Of a stretch of DNA of 64,000 nt, positions 47,797 to 56,588 are shown piece by piece. The first letter of the stretch is position 1. Each line of letters opens with the position of its first letter. A model generated the notes under the pieces. The model ran no database searches. It saw only the letters and a program-made list of their open reading frames with translations, and had not been told where the DNA came from. The position numbers and the translations under genes are program-made. The stretch comes from Sulfuritalea sp. (GTDB lineage: Bacteria; Pseudomonadota; Gammaproteobacteria; Burkholderiales; Rhodocyclaceae), in NCBI GenBank assembly GCA_023700805.1, contig JAMPYF010000015.1:30314-94313 (forward strand), read 5' to 3'.

Positions 47797-50550
47797 TCAA
47801 TGCGCCGCATCCCAGTTGGCGCCGACGCCGACTTCCACCAGCAGCGGCACCTTGAGTTGCGCCACGCCGCCCATCAGCTTGGGCAGCGCCTCGCGCAGCG
47901 TCGCCAGTTCGTCGTCCGGTGCCTCGAATACCAGTTCGTCATGCACCTGCAGGATCAGCAGGGTCTGCAGCTTCTGCGCATCGAGCCAGTCCTGCACCGC
48001 GAGCATGGCGCGCTTGATCAGGTCGGCCGCCGTGCCCTGCATCGGCGCATTGATCGCCGCGCGCTCGGCGCCCTGGCGGCGGCCGGCGTTCGACGACTTG
48101 ATCTCGGGCAGCCACAGGCGGCGGCCGAACACGGTCTCGACATAGCCCTTGTCGCGCGCGCCGGCGCGGGTTTCTTCCATGTAGCGGGCCACACCCGGAT
48201 AGCGCGCGAAATAGCGGTCCATGTAGGCCTGCGCCGCCGTGCGGTCGACGCCTATCTGCTTGGCCAGGCCGAAGGCGCTCATGCCGTAGATCAGGCCGAA
48301 ATTGATCGCCTTGGCGGCGCGGCGCTGGTCGTTGCTGACCTCGATCGGCGTCAGGCCGAAGACCTCGGCCGCCGTCGCGCGATGCACGTCCTCGCCGGCG
48401 GCGAAGGCTTCCAGCAGGCGCGGATCGTCGGAGAGATGGGCCATGATGCGCAACTCGATCTGCGAATAGTCGGCGCTGAGGATACGGTGGCCGGGCGGGG
48501 CGACGAAGGCCGAGCGGATGCGGCGGCCCTCCGGCGTGCGGATCGGGATGTTCTGCAGATTGGGCTCGGTCGAGGCCAGCCGCCCGGTGACGGCAGTGGC
48601 CTGGCCGAAGCTGGTATGGACGCGGCCGGTGGCCGGGTTGATCATCTTCGGCAGCTTGTCGGTGTAGGTGTTCTTGAGTTTCGCCAGGCTGCGGTGTTCG
48701 AGGATCTTCTTCGGCAGCGGGTAGTCCTCGGCCAGCTTCTCCAGCACTTCCTCGTCGGTCGAGGGACCGCCCGAGGGCGTCTTTTTCACCACCGGCAGGC
48801 CCTGCTGGTTGAACAGGATTTCGGCCAGCTGCTTGGGCGAATTCAGGTTGAAGGGCTGGCCGGCAAGCTGCTGCGCTTCGGCTTCGAGCGCCATGATCTT
48901 GCGTCCGAGTTCGTCGCTCTGCTGCGCCAGGGTCGCTGCGTCGATCAGCACGCCGTTGCGCTCTATCCTGAACAGCACCTCGGCGATCGGCAGTTCCAGC
49001 TCGCGGTAGAGGGTTTCGAGTTCGGGCTCGGCGGCGAGCTGCGGGCGCAGCGCCTGATGCACGCGCAGCGTGACGTCGGCATCCTCGGCGGCGTATGCGG
49101 CGGCGCGTTCGAGTTCGACCTGGGCGAAGGAAATCCGGTTGGCGCCCTTGCCGGTCACGGCGTCGTAGCTGATGGTGGCCAGGCCGCAATGCCGCGCCGC
49201 GAGCGCGCCGAGGTCGTGGCTCTTGTCGGACTCCAGCACGTAGGACTGCAGCAGCGTGTCCTCGGCGATGCCGCGCAGGTGCAGGCCGTGATTGGCGAAG
49301 ACGTGGCGGTCGTACTTGAGGTGCTGGCCCAGCTTGGCGTGACGTGGCGATTCCAGCCAGGGCCGGAGTTTTTCCAGCGTCGCGGCCAGCGGCAGCTGCG
49401 TCGGCGCACCGGCATAGCTGTGGCCCAGCGGCAGATAGGCGGCATGGACCCGTGCACCCAAATTCGCGCCCTCGGCGATGGCGAAGGAAATCCCCACCAG
49501 CCGCGCCTGCATCGGATCGAGGTCGGTGGTTTCGGTGTCGAGCGAGACCAGGGATGCGGCATCGAGCCGCGCCAACCAGGCGTCGAGTCGGGCGAAATCG
49601 AGGATGCATTCGTAGCCGCTGCGGTCGGGTTCGACGTTGGGCGCCGCCTCGGGAGTTGGCGCTGGCGCCACGGCGGTTCGCGAGCGTGTCGCCGGCGGCG
49701 GCGCTGCGCCGTTCAGCTCGCGCAGCCAGCCCTTGAATTCCAGCCGCGCATACAGTTCGGCGAGCTTCTCCCTGTCCGGCGCCAGCGGCGCCAGATCGGT
49801 CACCGCCTGCGCCAGCGGCAGGTCGCAGGCGACCGTGACCAGCTTGACGCCCAATGGCAGGAAGTCGAGGTGCCGGCGCAGGTTTTCGCCCACCGCGCCG
49901 CCGATCTCGGCGGCATGGGCGACGATCGCATCGAGCGAACCGTAGGCATCCAGCCATTTGACGGCGGTCTTGGGCCCGACCTTGGCCACGCCGGGCACGT
50001 TGTCCACGGTATCGCCGACCAGTGCCAGGTAATCGACCATGCGTTCGGGCGGCACGCCGAACTTGGCCTTGACCCCGGCCGCGTCGAGCTTCTCGTTGTT
50101 CATGGTGTTGACCAGCGTGACGTGGCTGTTCACCAGCTGCGCCAGGTCCTTGTCGCCGGTCGAGATCACGCAGTCGATCCCGGCTTGCGCCGCCTGCCGC
50201 GACAGAGTGCCGATCACGTCGTCGGCCTCGACGCCGTCCACCATCAAGAGCGGCCAGCCAGCGGCGCGGATGCAGGCGTGCAGCGGCTCGATCTGCGCCA
50301 CCAGATCCTCCGGCATCGAGGGCCGGTGCGCCTTGTACTCGGGGTACCAGTCGTCGCGGAAAGTCTTGCCCTTGGCATCGAACACCACGGCGCGGAATTC
50401 TGACTTATAGTCGGCTTCGAGCACACGCAGCATCGACAGCACGCCACGGATCGCGCCGGTCGGTTCGCCCGAGCTGGTACGCAGATCGGGCAGGGCGTGA
50501 AACGCGCGATACAGATAGGACGAGCCGTCGACGAGCAGCAGCGTGGACAT
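47797..50550 (-). CDS. polA: DNA polymerase I
   Basis: 917 residues. N-terminal 5'-3' exonuclease (LLVDGSSYLYRAFHALP ... VDGVEADDVIGTL ... STGDKDLAQLV; about 1-285), 3'-5' exonuclease (SLDTETTDLDPMQARLVGISFA, with the DxE pair) and polymerase domain (SADYSQIELRIMAHLS, RRAAKAINFGLIYGMSAFGL, LILQVHDELVFEAP). A Pro/Ala linker at about 285-310 contains VAPAPTPE, encoded by an antisense dispersed repeat. It repairs DNA and removes Okazaki primers. The polA and LOG genes are divergent, with 16 bp between their start codons. Confidence 0.96.
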   Translation of the reverse strand: MSTLLLVDGSSYLYRAFHALPDLRTSSGEPTGAIRGVLSMLRVLEADYKSEFRAVVFDAKGKTFRDDWYPEYKAHRPSMPEDLVAQIEPLHACIRAAGWPLLMVDGVEADDVIGTLSRQAAQAGIDCVISTGDKDLAQLVNSHVTLVNTMNNEKLDAAGVKAKFGVPPERMVDYLALVGDTVDNVPGVAKVGPKTAVKWLDAYGSLDAIVAHAAEIGGAVGENLRRHLDFLPLGVKLVTVACDLPLAQAVTDLAPLAPDREKLAELYARLEFKGWLRELNGAAPPPATRSRTAVAPAPTPEAAPNVEPDRSGYECILDFARLDAWLARLDAASLVSLDTETTDLDPMQARLVGISFAIAEGANLGARVHAAYLPLGHSYAGAPTQLPLAATLEKLRPWLESPRHAKLGQHLKYDRHVFANHGLHLRGIAEDTLLQSYVLESDKSHDLGALAARHCGLATISYDAVTGKGANRISFAQVELERAAAYAAEDADVTLRVHQALRPQLAAEPELETLYRELELPIAEVLFRIERNGVLIDAATLAQQSDELGRKIMALEAEAQQLAGQPFNLNSPKQLAEILFNQQGLPVVKKTPSGGPSTDEEVLEKLAEDYPLPKKILEHRSLAKLKNTYTDKLPKMINPATGRVHTSFGQATAVTGRLASTEPNLQNIPIRTPEGRRIRSAFVAPPGHRILSADYSQIELRIMAHLSDDPRLLEAFAAGEDVHRATAAEVFGLTPIEVSNDQRRAAKAINFGLIYGMSAFGLAKQIGVDRTAAQAYMDRYFARYPGVARYMEETRAGARDKGYVETVFGRRLWLPEIKSSNAGRRQGAERAAINAPMQGTAADLIKRAMLAVQDWLDAQKLQTLLILQVHDELVFEAPDDELATLREALPKLMGGVAQLKVPLLVEVGVGANWDAAH
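49652..49675 (+). repeat. 24-bp dispersed repeat, copy K
   Basis: GGAGTTGGCGCTGGCGCCAC plus GGCG, three mismatches. Antisense in polA, coding the inter-domain linker. Confidence 0.7.
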
Positions 50551-50566
50551 GGAGGAGCGGTGCCAA

Positions 50567-51313
50567 ATGAATGAGAAGGACAAACTACCCAAAACCCTGG
50601 GGCGCGAAACCATAAGCGCCGGAACGACCCGGCCCGGTCCGGCCGGCTCAGGCGAGGCCTGGCGGGTGTTCGGCATTATGGCAGAGTTCGTCGAGGCGAC
50701 CGAGCGCCTGGCGGCGGTGCGGCCGGCCGTGTCGATCTTCGGCAGCGCGCGCATCGAGCGCGATTCCGACTCCTACCGCCTGGCCGAAAACATCGCCCGG
50801 CAGCTTTCGGACGCGGGTTTCTCGGTGGTCTCCGGCGGCGGTCCCGGCGTCATGGAGGCGGCCAACAAGGGGGCCTTCGAGGGCAAGAGCCTGTCCATCG
50901 GCCTCAACATCCAGTTGCCGCACGAGCAGCAGGCCAACCACTACCAGGACATTTCGCAAAGCTTCCGCCACTTCTTCGCGCGCAAGTACATGTTCGTCAA
51001 GGTCGCCGCCGCTTATGTCGTGATGCCCGGCGGCTTCGGCACGCTCGACGAGCTGCTCGAAGCCCTGACCCTGATCCAGACCGGCAAGACGCCGCGCATC
51101 CCGCTGATCCTGGTCGGCAGCGAATTCTGGCGCGGCATGCTGGTCTGGTTCCGCGAGCGGCTGGTGGCCGAGGGCATGATCAGTCCCGAGGACATGGATC
51201 TGATCCAGGTGCTCGACGAGCCCGAGGCGGTGGTCGCGGCGATCTTCGACCATTACGAGACGCGCGGCTTCGGTCCGCTGCCGGAAGAGCACGAATTGCT
51301 GCTTAACCTTTGA
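50567..51313 (+). CDS. LOG family protein (TIGR00730 type)
   Basis: 248 residues. Rossmann fold with the family signatures SGGGPGVMEAANKGAFEG and VMPGGFGTLDELLEALTLIQTGK. LOG-family members hydrolyse cytokinin nucleoside monophosphates or other nucleotide 5'-phosphates; bacterial relatives are also nucleotide 5'-monophosphate nucleosidases. The start at 50567 has GGAGGAG upstream. The first 40 residues are a poorly conserved tail. Confidence 0.9.
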   Translation: MNEKDKLPKTLGRETISAGTTRPGPAGSGEAWRVFGIMAEFVEATERLAAVRPAVSIFGSARIERDSDSYRLAENIARQLSDAGFSVVSGGGPGVMEAANKGAFEGKSLSIGLNIQLPHEQQANHYQDISQSFRHFFARKYMFVKVAAAYVVMPGGFGTLDELLEALTLIQTGKTPRIPLILVGSEFWRGMLVWFRERLVAEGMISPEDMDLIQVLDEPEAVVAAIFDHYETRGFGPLPEEHELLLNL

Positions 51314-51344
51314 TAAACTGAACGGAATTCTTGAAGGACATCCC

Positions 51345-51677
51345 ATGCGCCGCACAATTTTCGTTCTGCTGTCTGCCCTAGCCTTGAATGTCGCCGCGCA
51401 GACCCAGGCGCCGAAACTGGAGCCGATTCCCGAGCCGCCCCCGCCGCCGCCCGGCTCCCTCAACGAAGCGCTGGAGCCGCAGGTCACCATCACCAAGCGC
51501 GGCGCCGACAAGGTCGAGGAATTCCGCATCAGCGGCAAGCTCTACATGCTCAAGGTCACGCCGCCGCACGGCGTGCCCTACTACCTGCTCGACAATACCG
51601 GCGACGGCCAATGGGTCCGCCAGGATTCGAAGGATGCCGGGCTGCGGGTGCCGATGTGGGTGATAGGCACGTTCTGA
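51345..51677 (+). CDS. DUF2782 domain-containing protein
   Basis: 110 residues: signal peptide (RTIFVLLSALALNVAAQ), a proline-rich stretch (PIPEPPPPPPGS) and a small C-terminal domain (EFRISGKLYMLKVTPPHGVPYYLLDNTGDGQWVRQDS). This matches DUF2782, a periplasmic family typically found near polA in betaproteobacteria. A terminator follows. Confidence 0.87.
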   Translation: MRRTIFVLLSALALNVAAQTQAPKLEPIPEPPPPPPGSLNEALEPQVTITKRGADKVEEFRISGKLYMLKVTPPHGVPYYLLDNTGDGQWVRQDSKDAGLRVPMWVIGTF

Positions 51678-51698
51678 TCGACGCCAGGCAGACCGACG

Positions 51699-51726
51699 AT
51701 CCCGGCCCCGCGCCGGGATTGTTTTT
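51699..51726 (+). terminator. Rho-independent terminator after DUF2782 gene
   Basis: ATCCCGG and CCGGGAT form a 7-bp perfect stem around a G/C loop, followed by TGTTTTT. It separates the DUF2782 gene from the DNA methyltransferase gene. Confidence 0.8.
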
Positions 51727-51763
51727 GGACGCCGCGCCGCCAGCGCCATCCCAGGGGATATCG

Positions 51764-52948
51764 TTGCCCATAGCTTTCGACGTCGCCCGCTACGGCCAGG
51801 TGTTCACGCCGCCGGCCATCGTCGAGCGCATGCTGGCCTTATCGCGCAACATCGGTCGCAAGCAGGGCCGGGCGCTCGATCCGGCCTGCGGCGACGGCGC
51901 GTTTTCCGGGCGCCTGCCCGGCTGCGTGGCGATCGAGCTCGACCCCGCGCACTGCCCGCCGGGCGCGCTGAACATCGATTTCTTCGCCTATCCCGAGAGC
52001 GAGAAGTTCGCCACCATCATCGGCAACCCGCCCTACGTCAAGGCCCGCGACATCCTGCCGGAAACCGCGCTGCGCCTCTCCTCCAGCCTGCTCGACGGTC
52101 ACGCCAACCTCTACCTGCATTTCATCGAGAAATGCGTGCGCCATCTGCAGCCCGGCGGCGAGCTGATCCTCATCACGCCGCGCGACTTCCTCAAGGCCAC
52201 CGGTGCCGGCCGGCTCAACACCTGGCTCTGCGACCAGGGCACGATTACCGATTTCGAGGATCTCGGCGACGCCAAGATCTTCGCCGGCGCCGCTCCCAAC
52301 TGCGCCATCTGGCGCTTCGAGAAAGGCAATGCCAGCCACCGCCTGCACGACGGCCGGCGCATGGCGCTGTCCGGCGGCCAGCTGATGTTCACCCGCGGCA
52401 TCTACAGCCTGCCGCTGGCCAGCGTGTTCGCCGTCAAGGTCGGCGCCGTGTCGGGCGCCGACGAGATTTTCAGCAACGAGGAACACGCCAACACCGAGTT
52501 CGTCTGCTCCAGGACCGCGCAGACCGGCGCCACGCGGCGCATGATCTATCTCGACCGCGAAGGCCCGATAGGCTGGCTGGAGCAGTTCAAGGAGCGCCTG
52601 CTGGCGCGGCGCGTGACGCGCTTCGACGAAACCAACTGGTGGAAATGGGGGCGCCGCCACCATGTCTCGGAGGCGCCGCGCATCTACGTCAATAACAAGA
52701 CGCGCAATCCGCAGCCCTTCTTCCTGCATCCCTGCAATGACTATGACGGCGCCGTATTGGCGCTGTTCCCGCATCGCGCCCGGCTGAAACCTGCCGATCT
52801 CAAACGCTTGACCGCGATGCTCAACGAGGTCGATTGGCACGAGCTGGGCTTCGTCTGCGACGGCCGTTTCATCTTCTCGCAGCGCAGCCTGGAACAAGCC
52901 CTTTTGCCCGAGGCCTTCGCCGAATTTGCGGTCAAGGGTCTGGTGTAA
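51764..52948 (+). CDS. N6-adenine-type DNA methyltransferase
   Basis: 394 residues. RALDPACGDGAFSG (residues about 37-49) is SAM motif I; FATIIGNPPYVKARDILP is the catalytic NPPY motif IV of N6-adenine (Eco57I/TaqI-like) methyltransferases, and the start FDVARYGQVFTPPAIVERM is the gamma-class target-recognition approach. The stop of the previous gene and its terminator exclude the longer frame, so I chose TTG 51764 with AGGGG upstream. No restriction endonuclease gene is next to it, so it may be an orphan (epigenetic) enzyme. Confidence 0.8.
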   Translation: MPIAFDVARYGQVFTPPAIVERMLALSRNIGRKQGRALDPACGDGAFSGRLPGCVAIELDPAHCPPGALNIDFFAYPESEKFATIIGNPPYVKARDILPETALRLSSSLLDGHANLYLHFIEKCVRHLQPGGELILITPRDFLKATGAGRLNTWLCDQGTITDFEDLGDAKIFAGAAPNCAIWRFEKGNASHRLHDGRRMALSGGQLMFTRGIYSLPLASVFAVKVGAVSGADEIFSNEEHANTEFVCSRTAQTGATRRMIYLDREGPIGWLEQFKERLLARRVTRFDETNWWKWGRRHHVSEAPRIYVNNKTRNPQPFFLHPCNDYDGAVLALFPHRARLKPADLKRLTAMLNEVDWHELGFVCDGRFIFSQRSLEQALLPEAFAEFAVKGLV

Positions 52949-53009
52949 GATCGAGCCAAAAACCGCTCGCGGCTTGTCGCTGCGGTTTGTTGCGTAGGTA
53001 AAAATAATT

Positions 53010-54302
53010 ATGGTTCCTCATCTCACGACCGCACTGACCGGGCCGCTGCTCGAACTCGAGCGGCGCATCCTCGAGCACGACACCACGGTCGAGCGCTGGC
53101 TGCGCACGCAATGGCTGGAGCACACGCCGCCCTTCTACAGTTCGGTCGACCTGCGCAATGCCGGCTTCAAGCTGGCGCCGGTCGACACCAACCTGTTTCC
53201 CGGCGGCTTCAACAACCTCAATCCGGCCTTCCTGCCGCTGTGCGTGCAGGCGGCGATGTCGGCGATCGAGAAGATCTGTCCCGAGGCGAGGAATTTGCTG
53301 CTGGTGCCGGAAAACCACACGCGCAACCAGTTCTATCTGATGAACGTGGCGCGCCTGGCCAACATCCTGCATCACACCGGGCTCAACGTGCGCATCGGCA
53401 GCCTGCTGCCGGAGATCACCGCGCCGACCACGCTCGACCTGCCCGACGGGCAGAAGCTGGTGCTGGAACCGCTCAAGCGCATCGGCAGCGAAGGCCGTCG
53501 GCTCGGCCTCGATGACTTCGACCCCTGCGCCGTGCTGCTCAACAACGACCTCTCCGGCGGCGTGCCGGAAATGCTGCAGAACATCAACGAGCAGTTCCTG
53601 ATCCCGCCGCTGTGGGCCGGCTGGCATGTGCGCCGCAAGTCGCGGCATTTCGCCGCCTATCAGGACGTCGCGATCAGCTTTGCCAAGGAGATCGGCATCG
53701 ATCCCTGGCTGATCAACCCCGAGTTCGAGGTCTGCGGCAAGGTGAATTTCCACGAGCGCGCCGGCGAGGAGTGCCTCGCCGCCAACATCGACACGCTGCT
53801 CTACCGCATGCGCGCCAAGTACAAGGAATACGGCATCGAGTCCGAGCCCTTCGTCATCGTCAAGGCCGACGCCGGCACCTATGGCATGGGCATCATGACG
53901 GTGAAGGACGCGAGCGAAGTGAGGAACCTCAACCGCAAGCAGCGCAACAAGATGGCGGTGATCAAGGAAGGCATGACGGTGACCGAAGTCATCATCCAGG
54001 AAGGCGTGCCGACCTTCGAGCGCGTCGACGAAGGCACGGCCGAGCCGGTGGTGTACATGATCGACCGCTACGTGGTCGGCGGCTTCTACCGCGTCAACAC
54101 CGCGCGCGGCATCGACGAGAACCTCAATGCGCCCGGCATGACCTTCAAGCCGCTGGCCTTCGAGACCGGCTGCTGCCTGCCCGACATCCACCTCGGCCCC
54201 GACGCGCCGCCCAACCGCTTCTATGCCTATGGCGTGGTGGCGCGGCTGGCGATGCTGGCGGCCTCGCTCGAACTCGAGCGCGCCGCGCCAACGGAACCAT
54301 GA
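53010..54302 (+). CDS. gshA: Glutamate-cysteine ligase
   Basis: 430 residues of the GshA family seen in betaproteobacteria (PF08886 type), not the E. coli GshA fold class by length. Blocks: PFYSSVDLRNAGFKLAPVDTNLFPGGFNNL, LLVPENHTRNQFYLMNVARL, FVIVKADAGTYGMGIMTV and PVVYMIDRYVVGGFYRVN. It makes gamma-glutamylcysteine, the first step of glutathione synthesis. The next gene is gshB. Confidence 0.93.
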   Translation: MVPHLTTALTGPLLELERRILEHDTTVERWLRTQWLEHTPPFYSSVDLRNAGFKLAPVDTNLFPGGFNNLNPAFLPLCVQAAMSAIEKICPEARNLLLVPENHTRNQFYLMNVARLANILHHTGLNVRIGSLLPEITAPTTLDLPDGQKLVLEPLKRIGSEGRRLGLDDFDPCAVLLNNDLSGGVPEMLQNINEQFLIPPLWAGWHVRRKSRHFAAYQDVAISFAKEIGIDPWLINPEFEVCGKVNFHERAGEECLAANIDTLLYRMRAKYKEYGIESEPFVIVKADAGTYGMGIMTVKDASEVRNLNRKQRNKMAVIKEGMTVTEVIIQEGVPTFERVDEGTAEPVVYMIDRYVVGGFYRVNTARGIDENLNAPGMTFKPLAFETGCCLPDIHLGPDAPPNRFYAYGVVARLAMLAASLELERAAPTEP

Positions 54303-54309
54303 CGCTCTC

Positions 54310-54345
54310 CCACCATTTCCCCGCCTGGAGGGCGGGGCTGACTGG
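54310..54345 (+). repeat. Truncated structured repeat (R6, partial)
   Basis: CATTTCCCCGCC-TGGAG-GGCGGGGCTGAC at about 54313-54341 keeps only stem 1 and the TGAC block of the family, most like R5. The rest of the gap holds a C/G-rich stretch not clearly belonging to it. Confidence 0.45.
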
Positions 54346-54408
54346 TCACCTCACCCGCTTGGCGGGGGAGGCCGGGAGGGGGTGTCAATATTTTTGTGAA
54401 GGCGGTGA

Positions 54409-54431
54409 ATGCGGCCTTTTGGAGGCCGCAT
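54409..54431 (+). promoter_or_regulatory. Hairpin masking the gshB start
   Basis: ATGCGGCCT (54409-54417) and AGGCCGCAT (54423-54431) are perfect complements around a 5-nt loop. The stem buries most of the ribosome-binding site GGAGG (54421-54425) and the first two bases of the gshB start codon. Translational control is suggested. Confidence 0.6.
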
Positions 54432-55377
54432 GAAGTTCGCCTTCATCGTCGATCCGCTGGATTCGCTCAAGGCCTACAAGGATTCCAGCGTGGCCATGAT
54501 GCGCGCCGCCGCCGCGCGCGGCCATGAAGTCTGGACCATCCAGCGCGCGGCGCTGACCTGGCGCGACGCCTGCGTCGCCGCGCGCGCGCAGCGCCTGAAA
54601 GTTGGCGCTGACAACACGGCGTGGTTCGCCGTGGCCGAGGAATCCGTGCTGCCGCTGACCGCCTACGACGCGGTGCTGATGCGCCAGGACCCGCCCTTCG
54701 ATTTCGAATACGTCGCCGCGACCTGGCTGCTGGAGCGTGCCGCAGCCGAGGGCGCGCGCATCTGGAACAAGCCGCGCTCGATCCGCGACCATTCCGAGAA
54801 AGTCGCCATCGCCGAGTTTCCCCAATTCATCCCGACCACGCTGATCGCGCGCGATCCGGCCGACATCCACGCCTTCATCGACGAGCTCGGCGACGTGATC
54901 CTCAAGCCGCTCGACGGCATGGGCGGCAGCAGCATTTTCCGCGTCTTGCGTGACGATCCCAACCGCAATGTCATCGTCGAGACACTGACCCAGTTCGGCG
55001 TCCGCAGCATCATGGCGCAGCGCTATCTGCCGGCCATCAGTCAGGGCGACAAACGCATCTTGCTGATCGCCGGCGAGCCGGTGCCCTATTGCCTGGCGCG
55101 GATACCGAAGCCCGGCGAGACGCGCGGCAATCTCGCCACCGGCGGCAAGGGCGTGGCCCGCCCGCTGCTCGGCCGCGACCGCGAAATCGCCGAGACGCTG
55201 GGGCCGATACTCTGGGCGCGCGGCCTGCTCATCGTCGGCCTCGACGTGATCGGCGACTGCCTGACCGAGATCAACGTCACCAGCCCCACCTGCTTTGCCG
55301 AGATTGCCCAGCAGACCCGGTTCGATGCCGCGGCGATGCTGGTGGATGCCCTGGAAAGGGAGTGCGGCGGCGCATAA
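54430..55377 (+). CDS. gshB: Glutathione synthetase
   Basis: 315 residues, ATP-grasp fold: MKFAFIVDPLDSLKAYKDSSVAMM, VLMRQDPPFDFEYVAATWLLERA, ILKPLDGMGGSSIFRV (glycine-rich loop), GEPVPYCLARIPKPGETRGNLATGGKGVARPL and GLDVIGDCLTEINVTSPTC. It joins gamma-glutamylcysteine and glycine. Residues 58-64 (KVGADNT) are encoded by a copy of the dispersed repeat. The start lies within a hairpin (54409-54431), so translation may be regulated. Confidence 0.96.
   Translation: MKFAFIVDPLDSLKAYKDSSVAMMRAAAARGHEVWTIQRAALTWRDACVAARAQRLKVGADNTAWFAVAEESVLPLTAYDAVLMRQDPPFDFEYVAATWLLERAAAEGARIWNKPRSIRDHSEKVAIAEFPQFIPTTLIARDPADIHAFIDELGDVILKPLDGMGGSSIFRVLRDDPNRNVIVETLTQFGVRSIMAQRYLPAISQGDKRILLIAGEPVPYCLARIPKPGETRGNLATGGKGVARPLLGRDREIAETLGPILWARGLLIVGLDVIGDCLTEINVTSPTCFAEIAQQTRFDAAAMLVDALERECGGA
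54598..54621 (+). repeat. 24-bp dispersed repeat, copy L
   Basis: AAAGTTGGCGCTGACAACAC plus GGCG, two mismatches. In gshB it is read KVGADNTA. Confidence 0.7.
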
Positions 55378-55398
55378 GCCGGACGCGCCGCAAAAAGC

Positions 55399-55508
55399 CT
55401 TTACCACCAAGACACCAAGGGCACAAAGATGCACCAACAAGGGCAAGAGCGTCGCGTATCGGGTATTCCTTGGTGCCCCTTGGTGTTCTTGGTGTCTTGG
55501 TGGTGAGA
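55399..55508. repeat. Inverted-repeat element upstream of apbE
   Basis: Left arm from 55401 (TTACCACCAAGACACCAAGG) mirrors the right arm ending about 55506 (TTCTTGGTGTCTTGGTGGTG). The words CACCAAG/CTTGGTG repeat in both arms. The gshB-apbE gap of 182 bp is mostly this element; no ORF in it is protein-like. Confidence 0.8.
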
Positions 55509-55559
55509 GATTCTGGTTTGTTCCTGAACTGCAAAACGCCGGGTCGGAAGGGGTTTGTC

Positions 55560-56588
55560 ATGCTCGTTATGGCCCTGCTGCTCGCGGCTTGCGGGCAGCC
55601 GGCGCCGTGGCGGCAGGAATCCTATGTCTTCGGCACGCGCGTCGAACTGACGATCGCCGGCCTGCCGGAAGCCCAGGCGCGCGCCGCCGGCAATCGCGTG
55701 CTGCAGGATTTCGACGCCCTGCACCGGACCTACCATGCCTGGCAGCCGTCCGAACTCTCGGCGCTCAACGAGTCGATCGCCGCCGGCCGCGGCCACGAGG
55801 TCAGCGCCGAGTTCGCCGCCTACATCCGCGAGGCGCAGGGCATTGCCGCCGCCGGCGAGCACTTGTTCGATCCCGGCATCGGCCGCCTGATCGCGCTCTG
55901 GGGCTTCCACAGCGACGAGATCCAGCCGCGCCTGCCCGATCCCGCGGCGGTCAGGGCGCTGCTGGCGCAGCATCCCTCGATCGCCGATCTGCGTGTCGAT
56001 GGCTTGCGGGTCAGCAGCCGCAACAAGAGCGTCGCGCTCGACTTCGGCGGCTATCTGAAGGGCGTGGCTTTGGATCGTGCCGCCGCCTCGCTCAAGGCCG
56101 ATGGCGTCGCCCATGCCCTGATCAACATCGGCGGCAACGTCATGGCGCTGGGCAGCCGCGACGGCCGCGGCGCGGCCTGGCGCATCGGCATCCAGCATCC
56201 GCGGCCGCAGGGCGTCGGCGGAGCGCCGCTGGCGACGCTGGAATTGCACGACGGCGAAGCCATCGGCACCTCGGGCGACTACCATCGCTATTTCGAAGTG
56301 GCGGGTCGCCGCTACTGCCACCTGCTCGATCCGCGCACGGGCTTTCCGGCCACCGCCACCCAGGCCGTGACGGTGCTGATCGCGCCGGGGCCGGGCGCGG
56401 GCATGCGTTCCGACGCGCTGTCCAAGCCGATTTTCATCGCCGGATCGGACTGGCGCGGCATGGCGCGAAAACTCGGCGTCGCAGCGATATTGAGAGTTGG
56501 CGCTGACGGCACGGTGAGCGCGACCCCGGCGATGCGCTCGCGCGTAAAAATCGAAGTGCCGGACCTCAAGCTGGAGGTGGCGCAGTGA
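55560..56588 (+). CDS. apbE: FAD:protein FMN transferase
   Basis: 342 residues. A lipobox MLVMALLLAACG indicates a lipoprotein with lipidated Cys at about residue 11. ApbE blocks: YVFGTRVELTIAGLPE, HRTYHAWQPSELSALN, VALDFGGYLKGVALDRAAASLKADGV and DYHRYFEVAGRRYCHLLDPRTGFPAT. It attaches FMN covalently to flavoproteins in the periplasm. Residues about 312-319 (RVGADGT) come from a diverged dispersed repeat. The stop overlaps the small membrane gene. Confidence 0.93.
   Translation: MLVMALLLAACGQPAPWRQESYVFGTRVELTIAGLPEAQARAAGNRVLQDFDALHRTYHAWQPSELSALNESIAAGRGHEVSAEFAAYIREAQGIAAAGEHLFDPGIGRLIALWGFHSDEIQPRLPDPAAVRALLAQHPSIADLRVDGLRVSSRNKSVALDFGGYLKGVALDRAAASLKADGVAHALINIGGNVMALGSRDGRGAAWRIGIQHPRPQGVGGAPLATLELHDGEAIGTSGDYHRYFEVAGRRYCHLLDPRTGFPATATQAVTVLIAPGPGAGMRSDALSKPIFIAGSDWRGMARKLGVAAILRVGADGTVSATPAMRSRVKIEVPDLKLEVAQ
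56493..56516 (+). repeat. 24-bp dispersed repeat, copy M
   Basis: AGAGTTGGCGCTGACGGCAC plus GGTG, several mismatches. In apbE it is read RVGADGTV. Confidence 0.6.

Noticed and set aside
47815..47838. CAGTTGGCGCCGACGCC at the polA 3' end
   Set aside because: Only about eight consecutive bases match the repeat core; a chance similarity in a G/C-rich gene.
47761..50403. Long open frame (880 codons) on the strand opposite polA
   Set aside because: It is the mirror of polA in a G+C-rich gene: rich in Gln, Gly, Arg and His, without any domain pattern. The polA reading has clear motifs.
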